Position numbers and translations under genes: made by a program
Shown here: positions 1 through 7,313 of the stretch, piece by piece
Position numbering within the stretch: position 1 is the stretch's first letter
Layout of the letters: each line of letters begins with the position of its first letter
Assembly (NCBI GenBank): GCA_013696965.1
Contig: JACCXN010000003.1
Coordinates: forward strand, 1-57,117
DNA from: Bacteroidota bacterium
GTDB taxonomy: Bacteria > Bacteroidota > Bacteroidia > JACCXN01
Reading direction: 5' to 3'
DNA length: 57,117 nucleotides
Notes under the pieces: generated by a model
What the model was told of the DNA's origin: nothing
Seen by the model: only the letters and a program-made list of their open reading frames with translations
Databases searched by the model: none

Positions 1-343
1 CCTGTATGTCTTTGCGCTCTAAAATAACATGTTCGAGAAGAATCTTTTTCCGCGAAACAAGTTCTTGCAAATCCAAATTGAGCGAAGCCACGTCTTTATA
101 AAGTTCATCTTCTGTTTCTTCAAATGACATGAGAACGCCCGGCTCGTTGAAATCGGTGGCACCCTTGATTAGAAAATCAATCCCAAAAAGAGTTTTGCCA
201 GCGCCGGCATTTCCGGTAATTAAAGTGGTTCTGTTTTTCGGGAGCCCGCCTTCGGTAACTTCGTCAAAACCTTTGATGCCGGTGGGGCATTTGGGTAATT
301 TATTACGATTCGTGGTGATTTTTTTCTTGGTTGTTTTTGTCAT
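1..343 (-). CDS. KaiC-like RecA-fold ATPase, N-terminal part (runs off window)
   Basis: Only the first 114 codons are in the window; the gene continues past base 1. The reading frame starts at ATG 343 and shows the opening typical of KaiC-family proteins: a basic leader, then PTGIKGFDEVTEGGLP, a Walker A motif GNAGAGKT at residues 44-51, and the GVLMSFEE stretch that follows the first strand in KaiC CI domains. KaiC homologues outside cyanobacteria are ATPases/autokinases that often sit beside kaiB and PAS histidine kinases and act in stress or timing pathways. A PAS kinase does lie about 900 bases upstream, on the same strand. Family assignment is firm; the function in this organism is inference. 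Confidence 0.85.
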   Translation of the reverse strand, partial: MTKTTKKKITTNRNKLPKCPTGIKGFDEVTEGGLPKNRTTLITGNAGAGKTLFGIDFLIKGATDFNEPGVLMSFEETEDELYKDVASLNLDLQELVSRKKILLEHVILERKDIQ

Positions 344-363
344 TTGATTTCGTTTATTTTTTA

Positions 364-465
364 TTAAAATGAAGTCTTCTCCGAAATTTTTTTCAGAAAT
401 TTGGAACAGCTTAAAGTTGCGAGAACACCTGTTACCGTTAGGATTGTTTTAGTAGTTCTTTTCAT
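364..465 (-). CDS. possible 33-residue lipoprotein upstream of the kaiC-like gene
   Basis: A short frame on the same strand as the kaiC-like gene, ending 20 bases before its ATG. It starts MKRTTKTILTVTG and continues to a plausible lipobox LATLSC near residue 20, followed by SKFLKKISEK and a stop. A basic N-terminus, a hydrophobic stretch and a Cys at the right distance are what a type II signal peptide needs, so a mature peptide of about 14 residues anchored to the envelope is possible, comparable in size to entericidin-type lipoproteins. I do not recognise a family. It could be a chance frame or a decayed lipoprotein gene. Confidence 0.4.
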   Translation of the reverse strand: MKRTTKTILTVTGVLATLSCSKFLKKISEKTSF

Positions 466-921
466 TATTTATAGATTAAGATTTATATTTATTCAGTATG
501 CTGTTGCCCAGTTTTTACGACTGTTGAACTTATAATTATGATCAATATTCAGTTTTTGATTTCCAATTTTAAAAAAAATTTGGAAAAATTTATTTGCTAA
601 ATGACGTTTTTATTTCAGTTCAAATGCAATTCGAGGTTTAACAAGTTCCGTTCCTCTAAAGTATTTCCTGTTTATTTAAAGGTAGAGAGAGAGGTAGAGA
701 GAGAGAGAGAGAGTTTCAGGAGTTCTAGTAAGAAAATTTTTGTACAGATTACGGCTTATGAAATTTGGTACAATGTTTTATAAAGGATATTTTTTTACAC
801 AAATTGGGGAATTTCAGTAGCATAATATATGCGTTCTAAAAAGTATTCCAAATCAAGAATAATAGCTGAAATCCATTCGAGGAATATCTATTAATTTTTG
901 AAGGTAAATCCAGTCTAATGT
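466..921. other. intergenic stretch with a GA microsatellite
   Basis: About 450 bases with no convincing gene. It is very AT-rich. A short GA dinucleotide repeat lies at about 683-713 with one interruption. A small inverted repeat sits near 566-588 (CCAATTTT against AAATTTGG). A 60-codon frame at 601-783 has its middle inside the GA repeat and looks accidental. Confidence 0.5.
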
Positions 922-1074
922 ATGGAAGAAAATGTTCTTCCTTTCTTAGCTGAGGCAGCGGACTTTATTAATAAACAGGAAGGAGAGATTTGGGTTGAAA
1001 GTGAGGTAGGAAAAGGAACTACTTTTCATTTTACCATACCAATTGGAAAATACGACCTACACAGCAACACTTAA
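922..1074 (+). pseudogene. C-terminal remnant of a sensor histidine kinase
   Basis: The last 30 or so codons read GEIWVESEVGKGTTFHFTIP, the hallmark end of a HATPase_c domain (the strand after the G2 box, then GxGTTFxFxIP), followed by a short tail and a stop at 1072-1074. Nothing upstream in this frame matches the rest of a kinase: no N box, no D-x-G-x-G and no HisKA. This is therefore the detached 3' end of a degraded kinase gene on the plus strand. A second, longer kinase remnant on the same strand lies at 3357-3777; both contain the same end segment, so they come from two different kinase genes. Confidence 0.75.
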
Positions 1075-1255
1075 AAAGCACCCCCACAACCTTTCCCGAC
1101 CCATGGGGAAGCAACCGCACCTGCCCCAGAAAGGGGAAAAGAGAAAAAGGGAAACCGGATTCAGGACGCTTATTTTTCACCACTATTTAATCCCGACATC
1201 TTAAAATCAGCACACTCCATGTTAGGAGTGAAATATTGGTAATCAAAATTATTCT

Positions 1256-3127
1256 CTAACAGAGCTTTTGATTGGGCAAATCAATTATAATGGCAGTTCC
1301 TTTTTGCAGTTCGGATTTCATTTTTATGTTTCCGCCCAATTTCTTTACAACCTCTTTAACTATATACAAGCCCAGGCCTGAACCTGTGCTTTCCTGTGAG
1401 GCTCTGAAAAACATTTCAAATACTTTTTTCTGGTACTTTTTTTCAATACCAATGCCGTTATCTCTAAAAACAATGTGAGCGAAATCCTTATCAACTTCAA
1501 TTTCAACAGTAATGCATGGTTTTTTTTCGGCAGGATCGGAGTATATTATGGCATTTGAAATAAGGTTGTTCAGTATGATGGATATGCGCCCCCTATCAGA
1601 AATAAAAGGGATTATTTGATTTGATTTTACATCCAGGCTGATTTTTTCTGCGCCCTTCATATAGGAATAATTTTCCCATGATTCCGCTATAAGCTCCTCG
1701 AAATTAATGAGCGAGGGTTTTATTTCAAGCCTTGAGTTTCTTGAGTATTCAAGAATGGTTTTAATGAAATCGTCCAGTCTTTTAACTGCGTTACTGCCCT
1801 TGTTTATCAATATCTTTTGTTGTGCCTGCTCCTTTACATCTTCCATTATATTAAAAAGACCCATAATATTAGTAAGGGGCGCCCTTAAATCATGGGATAT
1901 GCTGTAAACAAAGCGGTCAAGTTCTGCGTTTATTTTTTTCAGTTCGTAGTTGTTATCCATTAATTGCTGCTGCCATAGCTTTTGTTCTGAAATATCCCTT
2001 AAAAAGGCGCTGAAACTGTATTTGCCCGATATGAGGATAGGCGAAATGGCCAATTCTACAGGAAATTCGGTTCCGTTTTTGTGCATTGCCGTAATTTCAA
2101 TCCGTTTATTTAAAAGCTTTTGTTCACCGGTTTTAAGGAAATGTTTTAATCCTTTCCTGTGAGATTCCCTGTAAACAGGCGGAACTATTAAATTGCTCAT
2201 GAAGGCGCCTAAGGCTTCTTTTTGGCTATACCCGAAAATGTGCTCAGCCTGCTTGTTCCAGCCAGTTACCTTTCCTTTATCATTCATTTGTATAACAGCG
2301 TCAAGGGCTGTATCAATGATTTTACTTGTTATTTGTTCATTTTCATATAGTTTCCTTTCCGCTGTCTTTTGGCCTGAAATATTAATATACATGCCATAGT
2401 AACCAAGCAAAATCTCATTGGAAATAAGCAGCGGATACTTTACTAAAAGCACATCAATGGGCTTTTTATCCTTTGTTTGCCGTACCGTTTCCATCTGAAT
2501 TTTTTTCCTTTGTTGCAGCTTTTGATAAATTCTCCTATATTCTTCCAGCCTTTCTCCCGGAACAATTATATCCAGTTTCTTTCCCCTTATTTCTTCTTCT
2601 TTAAAAAGGAACAGTTTTTCAAAACCCGCGTTGACTTTAATAACCCTGTCATCCGGATCACATAGGGCAATGGCAAATGGGGAGGCGTTAAAAAGCACAT
2701 CAAAGTGATATTTCTGACTTTCTATTACCGCCTGGGCTTTATTCATTTCTGTAACATCCGTAGCAATTTTAAGTATGGCGGTAATATTGTTAAACTTTAT
2801 AAGCGTGGCTACTATATAAACGTCAATTATTTCGTGGTTCCTGTTTATATTCCTTAAGGTGTATCCTATGTCATTGTCTGGTTTTACTTTCCTTATTGCT
2901 TGTTCAACTTTATCATAGTCTTCAGTGGGAACAATGTCATTAAAATGTAGTTTTAACAGTTCTTCATTAGTATAGCCAAATAGTTTTTCTGCCGCAGGGT
3001 TGGCTGCCAGAAACCTTAAATCCTCTAATTCAATAATAAGCATGGGTAAGGGGCTTTTTTCAAATACAACCTGCGACCACATTTCGTTATTATTTCCGTT
3101 ATTATCTCCCTTATTGCTATCCATCAT
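1256..3127 (-). CDS. soluble triple-PAS sensor histidine kinase
   Basis: Cytoplasmic hybrid-free sensor kinase. Residue numbers count from an upstream in-frame ATG at 3175. Three PAS domains follow one another (about 35-150, 155-275 and 285-405; the first has NPAAEKLFGYTNEEL, the third TALDAVIQMNDKGKV and GWNKQAEHIFGYS). A HisKA helix carries the phosphoacceptor in SISHDLRAPL (His428). The HATPase domain has an N box NNLISNA (about 536), G1 DNGIGI (about 572) and G2 GSGLGLYIVK (about 598). No transmembrane segment or receiver domain is present. I prefer the start at 3127 (MMDSNK) because the 16 upstream codons are hydrophobic and unlike a PAS-kinase N-terminus, and because TATCTTTA, a 7/8 match to the -7 box, falls at 3161-3168. 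No response regulator is adjacent, so the partner is unknown. Confidence 0.9.
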   Translation of the reverse strand: MMDSNKGDNNGNNNEMWSQVVFEKSPLPMLIIELEDLRFLAANPAAEKLFGYTNEELLKLHFNDIVPTEDYDKVEQAIRKVKPDNDIGYTLRNINRNHEIIDVYIVATLIKFNNITAILKIATDVTEMNKAQAVIESQKYHFDVLFNASPFAIALCDPDDRVIKVNAGFEKLFLFKEEEIRGKKLDIIVPGERLEEYRRIYQKLQQRKKIQMETVRQTKDKKPIDVLLVKYPLLISNEILLGYYGMYINISGQKTAERKLYENEQITSKIIDTALDAVIQMNDKGKVTGWNKQAEHIFGYSQKEALGAFMSNLIVPPVYRESHRKGLKHFLKTGEQKLLNKRIEITAMHKNGTEFPVELAISPILISGKYSFSAFLRDISEQKLWQQQLMDNNYELKKINAELDRFVYSISHDLRAPLTNIMGLFNIMEDVKEQAQQKILINKGSNAVKRLDDFIKTILEYSRNSRLEIKPSLINFEELIAESWENYSYMKGAEKISLDVKSNQIIPFISDRGRISIILNNLISNAIIYSDPAEKKPCITVEIEVDKDFAHIVFRDNGIGIEKKYQKKVFEMFFRASQESTGSGLGLYIVKEVVKKLGGNIKMKSELQKGTAIIIDLPNQKLC

Positions 3128-3240
3128 TATTATTGCTATCCTTAATTGTATGTTAATTAATTTAAAGATAATCACAGAAATGATAAAAAAGAAATTTTAT
3201 TGAAGAAGTTGCCTTAAAAATTCATTTGAAATATTTTCAA

Positions 3241-3299
3241 AATCCCAAATCCCAAATCCCAAATCCCAAATCCCAAATCCCAAATCCCAAATCCCAAAT
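3241..3299. repeat. heptanucleotide tandem repeat, eight AATCCCA units
   Basis: Eight consecutive 7-base units of AATCCCA (TGGGATT on the other strand), followed by degenerate units to about 3325 (CAAAATCC, AAAACCC). It lies between the 5' end of the intact kinase gene and the first recognisable part of a truncated kinase on the opposite strand. Slipped-strand expansion is the usual origin. On the minus strand it is open in one frame, encoding repeated FGIWDLG, which I regard as fortuitous. Confidence 0.9.
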
Positions 3300-3356
3300 T
3301 CAAAATCCAAAACCCAAAACCCAAAATTGCTGCTCATAAAAACATTACCATAAATA

Positions 3357-3777
3357 ATGAACCTCCCCTTGGATATAGAAATTTTTGCTGACACTTTGAT
3401 GATGGAGTCCATCTTGCAAAATCTTATATCCAATGCCATTAAGTTTACCCCTGATGGTGGTTACGTTTCAATAAAAGTAAAGGTTAAAGAAGATGAAGAA
3501 GGTTTAATAGAAATAAGGGTTAAGGACTCAGGGATTGGAATGACTGAGGAAATCAGAAAAAGCATTTTTGATGAGCGCAAAACAATAACAACTCAAGGCA
3601 CCAGAAAGGAAGAAGGCTCTGGGGTTGGGGTTAAACTTGTAAAAGAATTTGTAAGAAAGCAGGGAGGCTCTCTTTGGGTAGAAAGTGAAACCAGGAGAAG
3701 GAAGTTGCTTCGCTTTTTCTGTACCTCAGGCAAAAGGAAAGATAAGTTCCCAAAGGACAAAATTTTCAGGTTTTTAA
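3357..3777 (+). pseudogene. truncated and frameshifted histidine kinase ATPase domain
   Basis: The frame from 3357 reads an almost complete HATPase_c domain: ADTLMMESILQNLISNAIKF (N box), DSGIGMTEE (G1), then EEGSGVGVKLVKEFV (G2) and GGSLWVESE. After the codons for ETRRR the match stops. It resumes in another frame from 3700 as GSCFAFSVPQ, the expected domain end, and terminates at 3775-3777. The 5' part (sensor domains and HisKA) is missing, and the 8x heptanucleotide repeat sits where it should join. One frameshift plus 5' loss makes this a pseudogene. It is a different gene from the intact minus-strand kinase next door. Confidence 0.85.
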
Positions 3778-3796
3778 TAAAGGATGGGCTCATTAG

Positions 3797-3916
3797 CATG
3801 TTATCTGGCAGGAGCTGTATGAATACCTCGAGGAGCAGATTACGGTCGATTTTGGCAATAATACCCCTACTCAATTCCATTTTGCCTTTAATTTACCGAA
3901 CTATTTGACTAATTGA
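3797..3916 (+). pseudogene. unidentified C-terminal coding remnant
   Basis: After the kinase remnant a stop-bounded frame of 39 codons reads HVIWQELYEYLEEQITVDF, then GNNTPTQFHFAFNLPNY, and ends at TGA 3914-3916. The composition is protein-like (alternating acidic and aromatic residues, a plausible helix then strands), unlike the overlapping longer frame. There is no start codon. I do not recognise the family. It may be the tail of another decayed gene in this degraded segment. Confidence 0.3.
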
Positions 3917-4026
3917 ATTTTGTCAACTGCTTTTGGAATAATGCTTTTGAGGAATGGTTGGCAAATCTGTAAATTTTGCTTAAATTCACTTTATCATTGA
4001 ATTTTGTATATTAAAATCTATAATAT

Positions 4027-4069
4027 CAACTTTATAGTTGCGTTTATTAAAAAAATGGCATTAGCTTTG
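4027..4069 (+). promoter_or_regulatory. promoter with embedded palindrome before the MqsR-like gene
   Basis: A Bacteroidota-type -7 box TAGCTTTG at 4062-4069 is preceded, after 21 bases, by GTTG ending at 4040, which can serve as the -33 element. The -33 element is the right arm of the small palindrome CAACT-TTAT-AGTTG (4027-4040). Toxin-antitoxin operons are often autorepressed through such palindromes, so this may be an operator; that part is inference. The -7 box is 17 bases from the ATG at 4087. Confidence 0.45.
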
Positions 4070-4086
4070 CAGCGTAAAACAAAAAA

Positions 4087-4431
4087 ATGAGCATTGAAGC
4101 AAAAGTAAAGTCATTTTTAAAAGACTTTAAGGAAAAGAAGTTTTGGGATGTGCTCTTTAGAGACGACAGGGGCAAAAATGCACAGGCGCTGATCGATTTG
4201 GAACTTCGCCCTTTGGAGCGAAAAGCAATGCTGGAGGGCCTTGAAACAAAAGACTACAGCGAAGGGCCTCTAAAAGAAATACTGTATGGAGGTGCCGCTA
4301 TGTGGGTATTTGGCAAAACAATACGAAAAAAGGAAGTTTACATTAAAATTACAATGGGTGCAATGGGAAGTAGCGTAATCTGTATTTCCTTTCACCTTGC
4401 TCAATACAAAATGCAGTATCCTTTAAAATGA
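4087..4431 (+). CDS. MqsR-like type II toxin family protein
   Basis: A 114-residue basic protein. The C-terminal half follows the layout of MqsR-type toxins and their RelE-like relatives: LEGLETKDYSEGP, then MWVFGK, then EVYIKITMG, then VICISFHLA. In E. coli MqsR the corresponding parts are the LGLSESDF helix, the W-x-Q-D turn, GQVYLKIT and VLIVSF strands. Such proteins are mRNA interferases neutralised by an antitoxin encoded next to them. The stop TGA overlaps an ATG (ATGA), as expected of a coupled two-gene operon, but the second frame is only 15 codons. The family call rests on motif memory without an alignment; other small RelE-fold proteins are possible. Confidence 0.55.
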   Translation: MSIEAKVKSFLKDFKEKKFWDVLFRDDRGKNAQALIDLELRPLERKAMLEGLETKDYSEGPLKEILYGGAAMWVFGKTIRKKEVYIKITMGAMGSSVICISFHLAQYKMQYPLK

Positions 4432-4475
4432 AAGCTATGAAATTGCCAACAGTATACAAAACCGCGGGTGAATAA
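4428..4475 (+). pseudogene. 15-codon ORF in antitoxin position, probably truncated
   Basis: This frame starts inside the stop of the MqsR-like gene (ATGA overlap) and reads MKAMKLPTVYKTAGE before TAA. MqsA-type antitoxins start with a CxxC zinc finger and are far longer, so this cannot be a complete one. The palindromic repeat array begins about 75 bases downstream. The likely reading is an antitoxin gene eroded or replaced by the repeat region, leaving the toxin gene orphaned or inactive. Alternatively the frame is fortuitous. Confidence 0.35.
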
Positions 4476-4550
4476 AGTGCGAAATTAAAGATTCGTGAAT
4501 ACAATTAAAAAATAATTATGGATGAACAATTCCAGCGACAACGAAAAAAC

Positions 4551-4944
4551 AAATTATACACATATGAAATAGCCATGCACGAACCGTTCACAAACAGCAA
4601 TGAATATAACATGGCGTATTCCATATGACATTTAAAAAAACAATTATATACATATGAAATAGCCATGCACGAACCGTTCACAAACAGCATTGAATATAAC
4701 ATGGCTATACCAAATGACAGTTAAAAAACAAATGCTTTAGCATTCTTGAGTTCCTTAAAGGAAAAATTAAAAACGAATAAATTATATACATATGAAATAG
4801 CCATGCACGAACCGTTCACAAACAGCAATGAATATAACCTGGCTATCCCGATAAATCGGGATGCCATTTAAAAAACAAATGCTTTAGCATTCTTGAGTTC
4901 CTTAAAGGAAAAATTAAAAACGAATAAATTATATACATATGAAA
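4551..4944 (+). repeat. tandem array of a dispersed palindromic element (three copies)
   Basis: Three copies of one element, cores at about 4569-4617, 4659-4708 and 4797-4846. Each has terminal arms ATAGCCATG and CATGGCTAT (the right arm is imperfect in copies 1 and 3) around the constant block GCACGAACCGTTCACAAA. The segment 4721-4797 is repeated exactly at 4868-4944 (77 bases, offset 147) and includes two small hairpins (AATGCTTTAGCATT and TTCCTTAAAGGAA). Each copy begins with a near-identical leader ending ACATATGAAA, which in the copies continues TAG and at 4939 becomes the true start of the FAH gene. Copy 3 carries a nested palindrome ATCCCGATAAATCGGGAT. Further copies lie at 33291-33375, 50941-51025 and 51901-51987. 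Confidence 0.9.
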
Positions 4945-5550
4945 ATTATCTGTATTGGCCGAAATTATGCTGAACATGCAAAGGAACTTAGCAATGCTGT
5001 ACCAAAAGAGCCTGTTGTTTTTTTAAAACCAGATACTGCATTACTAAAAAACAGGCAGAGCTTTTATTATCCTGAATTCTCCAGGGAAATTCACCATGAA
5101 TTGGAATTAGTTATAAAAATAAGCTCCCCAGGTAAAAATATAGAAGAGAAATTTGCACACAAATACTACTCAGAAATAAGCCTGGGAATAGATTTCACTG
5201 CCCGTGACCTGCAACAAGAATGCAAAGAAAAAGGATTACCATGGGAAAAAGCGAAAGCTTTTGACAGTTCTGCTCCCATAGGGGCTTTTGTCTCTAAGGA
5301 TTCTTTTAATGATTTAAAGGATCTTAATTTCCATCTTAATATAAATGGCAATACCGTGCAAAAGGGAAATTCAAAGGATATGATTTTTACAATTGATTCA
5401 ATTATTTCTTATGTTTCTAAATTTTTCACTTTAAAAAGAGGAGATCTTATTTATACCGGCACACCAGCTGGTGTAGGCCCAGTTAAACAGAATGATCTTT
5501 TAGAATGTTTTCTTGAGGGAAATAAATTATTGTCATTTAAAGTTAAATGA
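4939..5550 (+). CDS. fumarylacetoacetate hydrolase (FAH) family protein, FAHD1/YcgM-like
   Basis: A 203-residue single-domain FAH-fold enzyme. It has the family opening IGRNYAEHAKEL and FLKPDTALL, a metal-binding pair in HHELELVI (Glu54, Glu56), Asp85 in GIDFTARDLQ, and the closing YTGTPAGVGP loop. Members bind Mg2+ or Mn2+ and cleave or decarboxylate acylpyruvates and oxaloacetate; the length fits the short FAHD1/YcgM group. The substrate cannot be told from sequence. The start codon is the last ATG of the repeat array, so its leader and promoter are the repeated sequence itself. It is convergent with the subtilase gene. Confidence 0.9.
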   Translation: MKIICIGRNYAEHAKELSNAVPKEPVVFLKPDTALLKNRQSFYYPEFSREIHHELELVIKISSPGKNIEEKFAHKYYSEISLGIDFTARDLQQECKEKGLPWEKAKAFDSSAPIGAFVSKDSFNDLKDLNFHLNINGNTVQKGNSKDMIFTIDSIISYVSKFFTLKRGDLIYTGTPAGVGPVKQNDLLECFLEGNKLLSFKVK

Positions 5551-5633
5551 ATTTATTTTTTTTCTCTTTTTGCAAAGAAAAAACCGCAAAATCAGGTAAC
5601 AGGATAACGATTGATTTTAGAAGAAAAAAAAAA

Positions 5634-7313
5634 TTAATGTTTAATTATTTTATGGGATTTACGTCCAGAAGGAGAATTATAAATCAATAAATAAAGTCCT
5701 GAACTCCATTTTTCACTTTCATCTAAAGTAAATCGACTGAAACTATTCTTCCCGCTTTTAAACTCTTTACTAAAAACATTTTTACCGGAGAAATCAAAAA
5801 CTTCAATTTTTATTTGCTGTTCCTCTTTTGAAAAATATTCCAGAGTCAATGAATTACTAAAGGGATTAGGAAAGGAACGGAATTCATCATCCTTAGGTTT
5901 ATTGAATGTAAAAGTATCAGAAATCAACAATGCAGCATTGTTAAAATCGGGAATTCCATGTCCGTAAAGTGAATCAGGGTTATTGTACAAATGGGCACTT
6001 TTTTCAATAGCCTCAAAAATTTCAGCTGCTGTTTTTAAAGGATTAACCTGCCAAAGGCAAGCAACAAGACCAGATATAAGTGGAGCTGAAAAAGAGGTTC
6101 CATTAGCCGGAAACACTTCACTTGAATGCACTGCAATTATGGTTCCCTGTCCCTGGGCGGTGATATTTGGTTTAACTCTTCCATCAAAAGTAGGGCCTAT
6201 AGAACTAAAGAAAGCATACACTTGGTTTTCATCAACCCCGCCTACAGCCAATACTTTAAAGCCATCGGCTGGAGCACCAATGTATTTCCAATCAGAAGAA
6301 CCTGAATTTCCAGCACTGTTAACAACAACTATTCCTTTTGAAGCGGCAATATCAGCACCAATGGTAATCCTGGTAGAACTCCCATTCATATCTGAATAAG
6401 TATGGTCAAAATTAGAATCATCAAAAGTTGTATAACCCAGGGAGGAATTAATTATATCAACACCGGCACTATCAGCAAATTCAGCAGCCGCCACCCAGTT
6501 GTCTTCTTCAAGGATATATTCTGATGCAGCATCTTCGGTTCTTAAAAGCCAATATTGTGCTGCTGGGGCTGTTCCGATAAGAAAGCCCGGTAACCAAGCC
6601 CCCATAACAGAAAGAACATACATTCCATGTGAATTATCTTCAAAAACCATGGTATCCCCAGTAACGAAATCTCTTGTACCAAGAATTGCATTGTTTTGCC
6701 ATAAATTATTAAAAGCAGCAATGGTATCAACTCCGGAAAAACCAGCATCCAGAACTGCTATTATTTTTCCCTCTCCTGTAAATCCATTTATATGCAGCTT
6801 ATGGCCACCAAGCATTTGAATTTGATTAAATGAAATACCATAGTTTAAGGAATCATTTGCTGTCTCAGCCATAAAACCAGTTCTTAATTGATCTGCATTT
6901 AGTTGATTAAGCAAAAATTTATTCTCTTTTTGGCTTTCATTTTTTAGTTTACCAACTACTTGAATCTTTTTTACAAAAGAAAAAGAAGCAATTGTATTAA
7001 GTACCAGGGAGTCATCCGAAGCAATAGTAATGGCATTAAACCATTTTGAACGGTTTATAATACTTACGCCAGTGGCTAAAATACTATCTATGTAGGATGA
7101 GTTTAGCGGCAAATCGTTTTGCTCCAATGGAATTTGTTGCCTGCTTCTTCGTTCAATTGCCCTTGTGGAAAGAAAATCGGCTGGATTTGACAGGGAAAAA
7201 GAACTGTTGTTTTTATCCGTAAACTGAATCCAAAATTTTTCAGGAGATATCTGTGCCGGTAAATTCAGGCAAAGTAAAAAGAGGAAAATAAACAGAAGCT
7301 GTTCTTTTTTCAT
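5634..7313 (-). CDS. S8 subtilisin-like protease with T9SS sorting domain
   Basis: Secreted serine protease of 559 residues. A signal peptide (MKKEQLLFIFLFLLCLNLPA) is followed by a prodomain (about 25-150) and a peptidase S8 domain. The catalytic triad is Asp189 in AVLDAGFSG, His229 in DNSHGMYVLS and Ser407 in NGTSFSAPL; the oxyanion Asn is in NSAGNSG (Asn336). The last 85 or so residues form a T9SS type A sorting domain (SFPNPFSNSLTLEY, then SGLYLLIYNSPSGRKSHKII), so it should cross the outer membrane by T9SS and stay on the surface or be released. The start overlaps the stop of the preceding lipoprotein gene by four bases, indicating coupled translation. Confidence 0.93.
   Translation of the reverse strand: MKKEQLLFIFLFLLCLNLPAQISPEKFWIQFTDKNNSSFSLSNPADFLSTRAIERRSRQQIPLEQNDLPLNSSYIDSILATGVSIINRSKWFNAITIASDDSLVLNTIASFSFVKKIQVVGKLKNESQKENKFLLNQLNADQLRTGFMAETANDSLNYGISFNQIQMLGGHKLHINGFTGEGKIIAVLDAGFSGVDTIAAFNNLWQNNAILGTRDFVTGDTMVFEDNSHGMYVLSVMGAWLPGFLIGTAPAAQYWLLRTEDAASEYILEEDNWVAAAEFADSAGVDIINSSLGYTTFDDSNFDHTYSDMNGSSTRITIGADIAASKGIVVVNSAGNSGSSDWKYIGAPADGFKVLAVGGVDENQVYAFFSSIGPTFDGRVKPNITAQGQGTIIAVHSSEVFPANGTSFSAPLISGLVACLWQVNPLKTAAEIFEAIEKSAHLYNNPDSLYGHGIPDFNNAALLISDTFTFNKPKDDEFRSFPNPFSNSLTLEYFSKEEQQIKIEVFDFSGKNVFSKEFKSGKNSFSRFTLDESEKWSSGLYLLIYNSPSGRKSHKIIKH

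Noticed and set aside
601-783. 60-codon plus-strand ORF
   Set aside because: Its centre is encoded by the GA dinucleotide repeat (EREVERERE) and there is no promoter, family or conserved neighbour.
1080-1255. Hairpin CACTCC/GGAGTG near 1215-1232 as kinase terminator
   Set aside because: The stem is only six bases and no T run follows on the minus strand.
3241-3325. Telomere-like repeat
   Set aside because: The heptamer resembles plant-type telomere repeats only in length; it is internal in a bacterial sequence with genes on both sides.
3197-3439. 80-codon minus-strand ORF with FGIWDLG repeats
   Set aside because: The repeat peptide is a by-product of the heptanucleotide tandem repeat being open in one frame; the remainder is antisense to the kinase pseudogene.
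4505-4702. 65-codon minus-strand ORF with duplicated peptide
   Set aside because: It is the accidental translation of two copies of the palindromic element.
4551-4944. Possible CRISPR array
   Set aside because: The repeats are 70-90 bases with palindromic arms, only three copies, and the segments between them are themselves repeated rather than unique spacers; no cas genes are near.
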